From: JACQRW01 sp964371935
GTDB lineage: Bacteria; Patescibacteriota; Minisyncoccia; Sungbacterales; HO2-52-23
Reading direction: 5' to 3'
Assembly: GCA_964371935.1 (NCBI GenBank)
Contig: CAYJOT010000023.1
Location: forward strand, 1 to 11,068
DNA: 11,068 bases
The notes under the pieces were generated by a model. The model ran no database searches. It saw only the letters and a program-made list of their open reading frames with translations, and was not told the DNA's origin. The translations under genes and the position numbers were made by a program. Position 1 is the first letter of the stretch. Each line of letters begins with the position of its first letter. Below are positions 1-6,785 of the stretch, in pieces.

Positions 1-1566
1 AAAGAACATCAGAGTTGCAACATCGAAATAACCGCGCACGCAATCCCGCAAGAAGACGAATCTAAAAAAGACCTGCCCGCCGAAGCCTCGGCGCAGGCGG
101 GTGAACTCAAGCCAGAAGACATCAAGTTTTTGACAAAACTGTTCTATGGGCTTATCGGCATTGCTTCATCTCTTGCTTTCTTCCTTGTGCTCTATTGGGT
201 GCTTCGCCTTGATTCGGCGATCACCAATGTCATCACGAACACATACAGCACTCCCCTTTATTTCTGGCCGTATGTGATTCTTACGCTTGGAGCGATTGTG
301 TTCTTCGGCGTTAATATCTCGCTCCTGGTCTATCGCTGGAGAAAATTCGGACCACCAAAATTAAAAACCGAAGGCGGTACTGGTCTTGGCTCTATCGTAA
401 GCATTGCGGCATCCGCGTGTCCTGTGTGCGGATCAACTATACTTTCCGCAATCGGAATTGCTGGCGGGCTTGCCGCCTTTCCGCTTCAAGGTTTAGAACT
501 CAAAGCGCTTTCGTTCGGGCTTATGGCCCTGCCGGTGTGGCTTATACGGAGAGACCTTAAAAAACTTGAGTGCGGCGACGCAACCTGTCCTGTGCCAAGA
601 GATCACCGATTTAAAGAATCTGATCGGCCATGGCTCTTTGCGCTTTTGGCCATGGTTATCGCGTTTTCGCTTCTCGGATGGAATATGCTCAAAACCGAGC
701 CGATAATTGCCAAGGCGCTTGCCCAAAACCGTATCCTCAACCCGAATGACAATACGCTCTACAACCCCAACATTTCGGGAACAGGTAATAAACTTATTGA
801 TGAAGTCACCGCAAAGGTTCTGCCGGAGAAAGGATTCCAAAGCAGGGTCGTTTTGGGAGACAGCGTGGCAAAACTCGTCCAGAATGGGGTGATTGACCGC
901 AAGAAGTTCTTGGCTATTTACCAAGATCGAGGCGGACTCCCCGATGAATTGAAAAATGTCCTTGATGCGCCATCCCAGAAGCCAATTCTCCTGACGCGGA
1001 AAAACGCGAATTATTATGTAAATCTCATGTGGCCGATAGGACTTGCCAACTATATGTCCTCTAACAAAGAAAGCCCCGTGAATGGCACATCGCTCTTTAA
1101 CTTTGCCTCAACAGGGGGATGGGATTTAGGCAAAGAGGAAAACGGCGGCGCGTATTTCAACAAATTGAAAATTGTGGAACTTACGCCGGTCGAGGAAGCA
1201 CTCGTCACGAAAATCGCTCAAAATACCTATCGGCCATGTTGCAACAATTCAACTTTCTTCCAAGATTGCAATCACGGATCGGCTCTTCTTGGGCTTCTTC
1301 AATTGGGCGCGGCACAAGGACTCTCTGAAGACGAACTTTACCAAGAAGCTCTCGCATTCAACTCATTCTGGTTCCCGCATAACTACATTCAAACCGCGCT
1401 TTATTTCAAAGCAGTGAAAAACACAGATTGGGAAAAGGTTGATCCCAGAGCGGTGATGGGTAAGGATTTCTCAACTATGAGCGGCTGGTCTGCTACCGTC
1501 TCTCAAAAGGTAAATGAACTCGGTCTTGTTCCGCAACAAAAGGGCGGAGCGAGTTGCGGAGCATAA
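1..1566 (+). CDS. Cysteine-rich multi-pass membrane protein, unknown function (5' end outside window)
   Basis: The frame is open from base 1, so this is the 3' part of a longer gene; 521 residues are visible and the TTG at 130 is only an internal codon. Counting from base 1, hydrophobic segments lie near residues 48-68, 88-111, 128-182 (probably two passes) and 210-228, followed by a soluble region of about 290 residues. Cysteines are clustered: CPVC at 140-143, a pair at 191 and 196, an adjacent pair at 413-414, C423 in a QDCNHGSALLGLL segment, and one near the end. This pattern suggests metal binding or thiol chemistry at the membrane, but I do not recognise the family and assign no function. 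Residues 24-34 are encoded by a palindromic repeat (see 71-102). The stop is followed by a hairpin that may end transcription. Confidence 0.85.
   Translation, partial: KEHQSCNIEITAHAIPQEDESKKDLPAEASAQAGELKPEDIKFLTKLFYGLIGIASSLAFFLVLYWVLRLDSAITNVITNTYSTPLYFWPYVILTLGAIVFFGVNISLLVYRWRKFGPPKLKTEGGTGLGSIVSIAASACPVCGSTILSAIGIAGGLAAFPLQGLELKALSFGLMALPVWLIRRDLKKLECGDATCPVPRDHRFKESDRPWLFALLAMVIAFSLLGWNMLKTEPIIAKALAQNRILNPNDNTLYNPNISGTGNKLIDEVTAKVLPEKGFQSRVVLGDSVAKLVQNGVIDRKKFLAIYQDRGGLPDELKNVLDAPSQKPILLTRKNANYYVNLMWPIGLANYMSSNKESPVNGTSLFNFASTGGWDLGKEENGGAYFNKLKIVELTPVEEALVTKIAQNTYRPCCNNSTFFQDCNHGSALLGLLQLGAAQGLSEDELYQEALAFNSFWFPHNYIQTALYFKAVKNTDWEKVDPRAVMGKDFSTMSGWSATVSQKVNELGLVPQQKGGASCGA
71..102. 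repeat. GC-rich palindromic repeat inside a coding region
   Basis: Bases 71-80 pair with 93-102 (10 bp with one mismatch and one G-T wobble), and the inner CCGA/TCGG can also pair. It is read in frame as about 11 residues, including PAEASAQAG, in a hydrophilic stretch just before the first membrane segment. Repeats of this composition are, from memory, common in Parcubacteria genomes; that needs a genome search. Confidence 0.6.
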
Positions 1567-1577
1567 AACACTAATCA

Positions 1578-1703
1578 TTAATAACTGAGTTTTCTGAACG
1601 GGTGTCGTGTATCAATGATTGAGGCGAACAACTCTTCTTCAGTGGCGAGGAGAAGTTTTCCTGTCTGATTCGATGGAGCTTGCATAGGAGTAGATTGAAA
1701 CAT
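1578..1703 (-). pseudogene. Possible relic of a transposase N-terminus (41 codons)
   Basis: A minus-strand frame from ATG (1701-1703) to TAA (1578-1580) encodes 41 residues ending in LFASIIDTRHPFRKLSY. The pattern of an acidic helix followed by D-x-x-HP-[FY]-RKL resembles the first domain of IS5/IS1182-type (DUF772-like) transposases, where it opens a protein of several hundred residues. Here it stops after RKLSY and runs straight into the tail of the upstream gene, so if the match is real this is a remnant. The similarity is from memory of the family pattern, and the peptide is short; it could be chance or a small unrelated protein. Confidence 0.35.
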
Positions 1704-1743
1704 GAATAGCTGGTAATGGCTCAAGTATACCATGTTTCAATCT
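1692..1743 (+). terminator. Hairpin with T-rich tail, possible terminator of the membrane-protein gene
   Basis: A perfect 13-bp inverted repeat (1692-1704 and 1731-1743) encloses a 26-base loop and is followed by TTTTGTTTTG. It lies 126 bases past the stop at 1566. The long loop makes it a poor intrinsic terminator; it may instead be a trace of a mobile element, since its left arm overlaps the start of the transposase-like relic. The rest of 1567-1875 shows only a weak CCCC/GGGG hairpin near 1789-1806. Confidence 0.35.
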
Positions 1744-1875
1744 TTTTGTTTTGTGGATAATTTTCATTTGGCAATAGTGCCTAGACGTCCCCATTTACTG
1801 CGGGGGTGGTAGTATGTTATTTTTATTTTAGTACATTGGCATAAAGTAATAACCCTTTATGGGAGGGTATGAGGA

Positions 1876-2235
1876 ATGCAGATCCCTTGGGTAGAGACTC
1901 CTGCGAAAGTGCGCGAGCTGTTTCAAATCACGACTGATGTTGTGATTGTCGATGTGTATGATATTCCGGTTTTCGACGATGAAGGAGAGGAGAAAGATCC
2001 GATAGACGGATGCCGAGTCTTTGTGCGAACGCGGCGGATTGCGCAGAAAATCTGCGAGGTGACCGGATGGCATTCAGATGAGATACCGAATCTTGATCTC
2101 GGGTACTGTCCCGCAGCAACTTTCACGCTTGCCCGTGATTCGGAGAGCGCGCAGTGTCAGCTGGAAGAATTTTTAAGTCAGGAGAAGATCTATCGAAAAG
2201 GATGCTGGATCAATACATATCAACCTCCAGAATAG
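1876..2235 (+). CDS. Hypothetical 119-aa soluble protein
   Basis: ATG at 1876 is preceded by a clear Shine-Dalgarno GGGAGGG at 1861-1867 with 8 bases spacing, one of few convincing ribosome sites in this window. The product is acidic, has no membrane segment or signal peptide, and carries an alternating hydrophobic stretch VVIVDVYDIPVF near residues 22-33, then DGCRVFVRTRRIAQ, and two cysteines further on. I do not recognise a family. It is a stand-alone gene followed by a hairpin and an intrinsic terminator. Confidence 0.65.
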   Translation: MQIPWVETPAKVRELFQITTDVVIVDVYDIPVFDDEGEEKDPIDGCRVFVRTRRIAQKICEVTGWHSDEIPNLDLGYCPAATFTLARDSESAQCQLEEFLSQEKIYRKGCWINTYQPPE

Positions 2236-2314
2236 TCGTAAATGTTTGCCAACCAAGCCATAGCCATACGAGATACGAGAAAGACCACCTCAGAGCATAT
2301 GGTCCAAACAGAAA

Positions 2315-2350
2315 CAACATCCTTACATACTTGAGAATGTAAGGATGTTG
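2315..2350. repeat. Perfect 14-bp inverted repeat (hairpin)
   Basis: Bases 2315-2328 are exactly complementary to 2337-2350, with loop ACTTGAGA. No T-run follows on the plus strand, and none precedes it on the other side, so it is not a standard terminator. It lies 80 bases after the stop of the 119-aa gene and 24 bases before the terminator-like hairpin at 2374. It may protect the mRNA 3' end or be a short repeat unit. Confidence 0.6.
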
Positions 2351-2373
2351 CGGATGTAACGTGTCTGATACAG

Positions 2374-2398
2374 ACGCTGTACACAACACAGCGTTTTT
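2374..2398 (+). terminator. Intrinsic terminator of the 119-aa gene
   Basis: The 7-bp stem ACGCTGT/ACAGCGT (2374-2380 with 2388-2394) has a 7-base loop and runs directly into TTTTT at 2394-2398, with further A/T pairing possible at the base. This is the standard layout of a Rho-independent terminator for the upstream plus-strand gene. Confidence 0.6.
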
Positions 2399-2426
2399 AT
2401 TATACTTTCGCTATAGTAATGATGAC

Positions 2427-2552
2427 ATGCTTGAATGGTTGGAAATTGAGTCACCTGCGGATTTTGATCCGGAATATTTTGAGAAGAAACACGTCAAGTT
2501 CAGAGACCCGAAAAAAGTACTGAAGCAATACGAAAGAAGATTTGGAGTATAG
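2427..2552 (+). CDS. Possible 41-aa small protein
   Basis: ATG at 2427 opens a 41-residue frame rich in charged residues (starts MLEWLEIESPADFDPEYF, then KKVLKQYERRFGV). The frame is open upstream to a GTG at 2361, but the terminator at 2374-2398 lies inside that extension, so the later ATG is the better start. TATACT (2401-2406) and TATAGT (2412-2417) are possible -10 boxes; there is no good -35 box or ribosome site. It has no family I can name. The composition looks protein-like, but length alone cannot exclude chance. Confidence 0.4.
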   Translation: MLEWLEIESPADFDPEYFEKKHVKFRDPKKVLKQYERRFGV

Positions 2553-2679
2553 ATGAGACCGTAGAACAATAAGGATTCTTTTCTCTAACACGCAGCTTTA
2601 ACCTGTAGTGATTACAGATTACTACATTGAGATCATAATACCGCATAGTCGATTAACATGTCAAGCCAAGTTTTTCCCA

Positions 2680-2708
2680 TTGGTTTTTTTGTCTTTTTTT
2701 GGTAGGAT
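2680..2708 (+). promoter_or_regulatory. Leaderless promoter TTGGTT-N17-TAGGAT
   Basis: The -35-like TTGGTT (2680-2685) and -10-like TAGGAT (2703-2708) are 17 bases apart, and the ATG at 2715 starts 6 bases after the -10 box, where transcription would begin. The spacer is T-rich. There is no ribosome binding site. The region 2553-2679 before it holds only a weak hairpin (2605-2612/2618-2625). Confidence 0.5.
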
Positions 2709-2714
2709 ACCATC

Positions 2715-3500
2715 ATGTTCTCATGGCGGGCGCGAAGGCAGCTTTTCATTATGATGCTTATTCTGGCGGTACTTGCCGGAGCGGGGTTTTGGGTTTTCCA
2801 GAAATTTTTGCCGGTGCCAAGTTGTGTAGATAACAAGCAAAATCAAGGCGAGTTTGGCGTGGATTGCGGCGGTCCGTGCGCGCCGTGCGAGCTGAAAAAT
2901 CCAAAAGCAATCACAACCTTTTGGGCGCGCGCAGTCAAGGTGCGGGACAATGTGTTTGATGCCGCGGCGCTTATACAAAATCAGAATGAAGTTTTATCTT
3001 CCGGCCGCGTGGTCTATGAGTTCGCGCTGTTTGATGAATTCGGCCTGGTTACCAGGAAAATCGGTGAGACATACGTATTGGCGCAGGAGCGAACTTCGGT
3101 CATTGAGCCGAGCATCGTGACCTCGCGCGATCCCAGCCGGGTGGAATTTCGCATTGTCAGCATCGACTGGCAGGTGCGCAAAGACATCCACCCAAATGTG
3201 TTTGCGGAGCGGCGCGAGTATAAGGTGATAACCACAGGCGAAAAAAAACAGAGCGTGGTGGACGCATCTATTTTTAACAGCACGGCGTATGATTACCGGT
3301 CGGTTGATATATATGTTCTGGTGCTTGATCGCGAAGGCAATCTGCTGGGCACGAACCGCAGCATTCTGAAAAATATACGCGCCGGATCTCGTAATCCGGT
3401 CCGGTTGATCTGGCCGAGCGAACTTCCGGGGACTGTAGCATCGGTTGAAGTTGAAACGCGCCTGAATATCTTTGACCCGGACCTGATTATCAAACCTTAG
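2715..3500 (+). CDS. Membrane-anchored, FxLYD-like extracytoplasmic protein
   Basis: The 261-aa product has a positively charged start (RARR), one membrane segment at about residues 9-29, then a four-cysteine module C37, C51, C55 and C58 (CVDN...GVDCGGPCAPC). The remaining 200 residues are mostly beta-type, with SVDIYVLVLDREGNLLGTNR and a closing VASVEVETRLNIFD that resemble FxLYD-type Ig-like domains. It would sit on the outer face of the membrane with its cysteines next to the anchor. Proteins with this cysteine module are, to my knowledge, typical of CPR genomes and of unknown function. It precedes rodA, which hints at an envelope role, but the dRS3-like repeat separates the two genes. The ATG fits the leaderless promoter just upstream. 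Confidence 0.75.
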   Translation: MFSWRARRQLFIMMLILAVLAGAGFWVFQKFLPVPSCVDNKQNQGEFGVDCGGPCAPCELKNPKAITTFWARAVKVRDNVFDAAALIQNQNEVLSSGRVVYEFALFDEFGLVTRKIGETYVLAQERTSVIEPSIVTSRDPSRVEFRIVSIDWQVRKDIHPNVFAERREYKVITTGEKKQSVVDASIFNSTAYDYRSVDIYVLVLDREGNLLGTNRSILKNIRAGSRNPVRLIWPSELPGTVASVEVETRLNIFDPDLIIKP

Positions 3501-3503
3501 GAT

Positions 3504-3572
3504 TGTCATTCCCAACTTGATCGGGAATCCAGGTTTTTATACTTCTGGATTCCCGCTTTCGCGGGAATGACA
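3504..3572. repeat. Compound dRS3-like palindromic repeat upstream of rodA
   Basis: The outer ends TGTCATTCCC (3504-3513) and GGGAATGACA (3563-3572) are perfect inverted repeats. Inside, each half is its own hairpin: ATTCCC-N9-GGGAAT (3508-3528) and ATTCCC-N8-GGGAAT (3549-3568), and GGGAATCCAG (3523-3532) is complementary to CTGGATTCCC (3545-3554). ATTCCC-N8-GGGAAT is the layout of the dRS3 repeat known from Neisseria; similar units are widespread. It fills nearly all of the gap between the FxLYD-like gene and rodA. Confidence 0.75.
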
Positions 3573-3579
3573 AAAACCA

Positions 3580-4698
3580 TTGCCCATTCTCTCCCACATC
3601 CGCAAATACGACTGGGTGCTTGCCGGCGCCGTTTTTTTGTTAATGCTCCTTGGGCTTGTCTCACTCTTCAGCATGTCCGGGATCAAGCCCATCCACTTCT
3701 TTGAACGCCAACTTCTCTGGACGGCAGTCGGCTTATGCATGCTCGTCCTCTCGAGTATGGTCGATTTTCGCCTGTTCCGGACGCAGAGTACCGCAGTGCT
3801 GGCGCTCTATGGCATCGTGATCGCATTGCTGCTTTTAGTGATCTCAAGCTCGTTTGTCATTCGCGGAGTGAAGTCGTGGCTCACGTTCGGGGGCTTTGCA
3901 GTCGAGCCGGTTGAGTTGGTCAAATTGGCACTCATTATTTTGCTTGCAAAGTTTTTTTCAAAACGGCATGTTGAGATATACCGAATCCGGCATCTCATTG
4001 TCTCGGGGATATATACTGCACTTCCCGTATTGCTTGTGCTTCTGCAGCCGGATCTCGGGTCTGCGATAATTCTGGTTGCAATATGGATTGCTGTGGTTAT
4101 ATTTTCCGGTATGAAGCTGCGCCATCTCGCACTCTTGATGTGTATTTTTGCTTTGCTCGCGTTCGTGGGCTGGCAGAGTGTGCTCAAGCCGTACCAAAAG
4201 TCCCGGATCACGACTTTTCTTGATCCGTATAAGGACCCGAAAGGTGCCGGGTATCAGATGCTGCAGTCAATGATTGCGGTGGGCTCCGGCCGCGTATGGG
4301 GCAAGGGGCTTGGGTATGGATCGCAGACCCATCTGCACTTTCTTCCCGAACCCGAGACCGATTTTATTTTTGCCGCATTTGTCGAAGAATGGGGCTTTGT
4401 CGGTACGGTCATCCTCCTCCTCCTTCTCTTTACTGTTCTGTGGCGCATCGTACGGATCGGCATGCGATCATCCGACAACTTTTCTCGCGTATACTGTCAT
4501 GGATTCGCCGCCTATATTTTTGTGCAAGGATTCATCCATATCGGCATGAACATGGGTCTGATGCCCATTACCGGCATCACGCTGCCGTTTGTCTCATACG
4601 GCGGGTCCAGTTTGGTCACGCTGCTCATCGGCGTCGGCATCGTGCAGAATATAAAGATCAACGCCCGGCGTGCGGTTGCGGGCGCAGGAGAATTGTGA
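3580..4698 (+). CDS. rodA: RodA, SEDS peptidoglycan glycosyltransferase
   Basis: RodA polymerises lipid II into glycan strands in the elongation machinery, working with a class B penicillin-binding protein (not in this window). At 372 aa it has the usual length and about ten membrane segments. SEDS landmarks are in order: VEPVELVK near 108-115, QPDLGSA at 156-162, the RodA-type loop with GAGYQMLQSMIAVGSG at 222-237, LPEPETDFIF with D261 (the catalytic Asp by alignment from memory), EEWGFVG at 269-275, and LPFVSYGGSS at 335-344. The LKPYQ...RITTFLDP segment favours RodA over FtsW. The start is TTG at 3580: an in-frame TGA at 3568-3570 lies inside the preceding repeat, so the gene cannot begin much earlier. 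No ribosome site is visible. Confidence 0.93.
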   Translation: MPILSHIRKYDWVLAGAVFLLMLLGLVSLFSMSGIKPIHFFERQLLWTAVGLCMLVLSSMVDFRLFRTQSTAVLALYGIVIALLLLVISSSFVIRGVKSWLTFGGFAVEPVELVKLALIILLAKFFSKRHVEIYRIRHLIVSGIYTALPVLLVLLQPDLGSAIILVAIWIAVVIFSGMKLRHLALLMCIFALLAFVGWQSVLKPYQKSRITTFLDPYKDPKGAGYQMLQSMIAVGSGRVWGKGLGYGSQTHLHFLPEPETDFIFAAFVEEWGFVGTVILLLLLFTVLWRIVRIGMRSSDNFSRVYCHGFAAYIFVQGFIHIGMNMGLMPITGITLPFVSYGGSSLVTLLIGVGIVQNIKINARRAVAGAGEL

Positions 4699-4755
4699 TA
4701 GAGTTGCTGATAGATCATTTGATCTTCCCGATCGAGTGTCTTGTGGTTGAAGGGT

Positions 4756-5115
4756 TCAGAGTTCCTCTGCGACATTCGGGATCACCCTTCTTGCTTTATG
4801 GACGGCGAGCACGATGACGTACGTGGCGATAAGAATCGCAATGTGTACCACGGCAGAGAGCGGCGATTTTGAAATAAGCGCTCCCGCTTGGACAAGGAGT
4901 GCGCCGAAGAGGGCTGACGAATAGATGGAAATAAATCCAGTGAAGAGGTAGTTATCCGTCAAACGGCGCATGGGCGGAATGAAAAGTACGGCAAGAGCGC
5001 TCGCGCCAATGAGTGTTGCCCGGATTGGGCTGACGTCTGGGTAGAGCGATATATACACAAGATCAAGCAGACCTTGCAATACAATAAATATGACTATTCG
5101 TTTTGCGTGCTGCAT
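4756..5115 (-). CDS. Small four-helix membrane protein, unknown
   Basis: The 119-aa product is almost entirely hydrophobic, with likely membrane segments at residues 5-24, 32-48, 56-80 and 87-105 and a short charged tail (HKARRVIPNVAEEL). The loop IPPMRRLTDNYLFTG is the main polar feature. I recognise no family. It lies 30 bases downstream of the next minus-strand gene and is probably co-transcribed with it. It converges with rodA; the 57 bases between them contain only a short palindrome (4712-4725) without a T-run. The ATG at 5113-5115 has no clear ribosome site. Confidence 0.65.
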   Translation of the reverse strand: MQHAKRIVIFIVLQGLLDLVYISLYPDVSPIRATLIGASALAVLFIPPMRRLTDNYLFTGFISIYSSALFGALLVQAGALISKSPLSAVVHIAILIATYVIVLAVHKARRVIPNVAEEL

Positions 5116-5145
5116 AGATAGTTTTTGGTTACATGATGTTTTAAT

Positions 5146-5550
5146 TTAGTTCAACCTTTTGCGCATAGCATAGAGGTAGCCAAAGCCAGTGATGAGCAGC
5201 ATGATGGTGATCAGGACGAGCGCGCCTACGAACGATACGGGGGTCAAGTACGCTGTATCGCTCCCGTCTGTGGCGATGAGATAGACGATCTCATCAAGCA
5301 CAAGACCGCTTGCCGTGCCTGCGAGGAGGATGAGCGTGCGGTTTGCGAAACCGAGCACAAGAAAAATAACCGCGAGCACGAGCAAGAACGCTCCAGTGAA
5401 AAGATGGTGAATGTTATAGGCGCCGACATTGAGATTCATGAAGGGGAAGAGAAAGAGCACGATGCGTGAAATCGCAAAAACCGCCAGTTCTGCCCCGGTA
5501 AAAAGCAGTATACGTTCGGTTGCGACCATGGAGGAGTTTTCGGTATTCAC
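5146..5550 (-). CDS. Four-helix membrane protein with IHH and DE motifs, unknown
   Basis: The 134-aa product has likely membrane segments at residues 13-37, 48-67, 70-92 and 102-126. Conserved-looking polar residues sit in or near the membrane: H48-H49 in YNIHHLFTG, D86-E87 in GLVLDEIVYLI, and TDGSDTAYLTPVSF before the last helix. This pattern of a histidine pair and an acidic pair suggests an ion- or metal-linked role, but I know no function for it. The GTG at 5548-5550 lies exactly 6 bases after a -10 box; an in-frame ATG at codon 8 is the alternative start. It heads a two-gene minus-strand unit and diverges from the M23 peptidase gene 26 bases away. Confidence 0.7.
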   Translation of the reverse strand: MNTENSSMVATERILLFTGAELAVFAISRIVLFLFPFMNLNVGAYNIHHLFTGAFLLVLAVIFLVLGFANRTLILLAGTASGLVLDEIVYLIATDGSDTAYLTPVSFVGALVLITIMLLITGFGYLYAMRKRLN

Positions 5551-5556
5551 CTTGTT

Positions 5557-5585
5557 ATTGTATACTAAAGCGCACTATGAAGCAA
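5557..5585 (-). promoter_or_regulatory. Leaderless promoter TTGCTT-N17-TACAAT
   Basis: On the minus strand, TTGCTT (plus coordinates 5580-5585) and TACAAT (5557-5562) are 17 bases apart, and the GTG start at 5550 follows after exactly 6 bases. The -35 box lies inside the first codons of the divergent peptidase gene, and the -10 box overlaps that gene's own -10 box. Confidence 0.5.
5561..5566 (+). promoter_or_regulatory. -10 box TATACT for the M23 peptidase gene
   Basis: TATACT lies 10 bases before the ATG at 5577, giving a leader of only a few bases; no good -35 box is seen. It shares the palindrome GTATAC (5560-5565) with the minus-strand promoter, so the two genes appear to have one symmetric promoter core. 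Confidence 0.4.
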
Positions 5586-6761
5586 CACGGCGGATCTATC
5601 CGAACAACAGCGATTATGGTGATACTCGTCCTGCTTATCGGGGGCGGCGTTGTCTATGCGCTGATTTTCGGATATCGGTTTCTCCCGACGCGCATCGGCG
5701 AAAACAGGACTGCAAGCGCTCCGTCTGCGCCTGTTGCACCCGTGTCTCCTGACGAGCAGGCACCGGCCTCCTACAAAAGAATTGTGGCAAAAGATATTCC
5801 GGGGCACGCGGGAGCGTTTCGTTTTGCAGCCGCAATTCCGGCGTCATGGGCAGTGGAGGCGATCCCTCAAAGCAACGCGCTCAATGTGTACGACCCTGCG
5901 GCAGACGGCCAGACAAACATAGAGAAGTCGCAAATCTTCATTAAATTTTTTCGGGCAAACTCTTTCTTAACACTCTCAACCGTCAATGTTCTTGAGCGTA
6001 GGCCACAGATCATAAGAGGACGCCAGTCTGTTTCGTATGTTATTGAAAAGAAGAGCGGGGTTGCGAATTTTCAAGGGCAGCCCCTATGGAGAAACGTGAA
6101 GCATCGCGTGACAGACATTCGCGAAGCAGAAGAAAGGCCTGCAATCTTTTATGTATTCGCAAAACGGCCGGATCTTTCCGATGACGTGTTTGACGAGTTT
6201 TTGCAGTCGCTTGTCTTCGACGGTGATACATCCGCGCTTTTCTACCCCATTGCGAATTTTCTGACCGGAGTTACGAAAAAACCGTTTGGTATTTTTGTCT
6301 CCGCGAAAAACTCTCCTGTTCAGCCCGAACGATTTAGCGGCTACCATACGGGAGTTGACGTAGAACCTCCGGCTGACTATGGTGACCGGACCATACCCGC
6401 ATTTGCAATGGGGGACGGCATTGCAGTTCTTTCGCAAAGCGCCTCTGGTTACGGGGGTGTTTTAGCGATACGGCATCCTGTCGGCGGCGAGCAGCTTCTC
6501 GCAGTGTACGGGCATTTAAATCCGGAATCAATGGTGTCAGCCGGGGCGCGAGTCTATGGCGGAGAACGTATCGGGGTTCTGGGGAAAGGATTCTCTTCAG
6601 AAACAGATTTTGAGCGCCAGCATCTTCACTTTGGCATCTATCGGGGAAGTGATGTTGATATTAGGGGATACGTCAAAAATAAGAGTGATTTGAAGCAATG
6701 GCTTGATCCCGCCGAGTTTTTTAAGACCGCCCCTGCTCCTGCGCGTATCCCTCAGGGATAG
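5577..6761 (+). CDS. M23 family (LytM-type) murein peptidase, membrane-anchored
   Basis: M23 enzymes are zinc endopeptidases that cut peptidoglycan cross-bridges or stem peptides. The 394-aa product has a signal anchor at about residues 11-34, a Pro/Ala-rich linker (47-64), a middle domain of unknown type (about 65-225), and a C-terminal M23 domain (about 250-375). The zinc and catalytic set appears complete: H257 and D261 (HTGVD), H313 (YGHLN), and H349/H351 (HLHFG). An active outer-face hydrolase is therefore likely, not a degenerate regulator. The ATG at 5577 was chosen because it directly precedes the anchor and follows a -10 box; an in-frame TTG at 5520 would overlap the divergent gene. 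Its neighbours point to envelope maintenance together with rodA. Confidence 0.88.
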   Translation: MKQHGGSIRTTAIMVILVLLIGGGVVYALIFGYRFLPTRIGENRTASAPSAPVAPVSPDEQAPASYKRIVAKDIPGHAGAFRFAAAIPASWAVEAIPQSNALNVYDPAADGQTNIEKSQIFIKFFRANSFLTLSTVNVLERRPQIIRGRQSVSYVIEKKSGVANFQGQPLWRNVKHRVTDIREAEERPAIFYVFAKRPDLSDDVFDEFLQSLVFDGDTSALFYPIANFLTGVTKKPFGIFVSAKNSPVQPERFSGYHTGVDVEPPADYGDRTIPAFAMGDGIAVLSQSASGYGGVLAIRHPVGGEQLLAVYGHLNPESMVSAGARVYGGERIGVLGKGFSSETDFERQHLHFGIYRGSDVDIRGYVKNKSDLKQWLDPAEFFKTAPAPARIPQG

Positions 6762-6785
6762 TTGCGTATACATAGATAGAAAACT

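Noticed and set aside
2361..2552. 63-codon frame starting at GTG 2361
   Set aside because: Its first third contains the terminator hairpin and T-run of the upstream gene; only the part from ATG 2427 is kept as a possible small gene.
4699..4755. Terminator between rodA and the convergent membrane gene
   Set aside because: Only a short AGATC/GATCT palindrome at 4712-4725 is present, without a T-run on either strand.
5520..5576. TTG start of the M23 peptidase at 5520
   Set aside because: It would overlap the divergent gene and put an extra basic and cysteine-containing stretch before the signal anchor; ATG 5577 is directly before the anchor.
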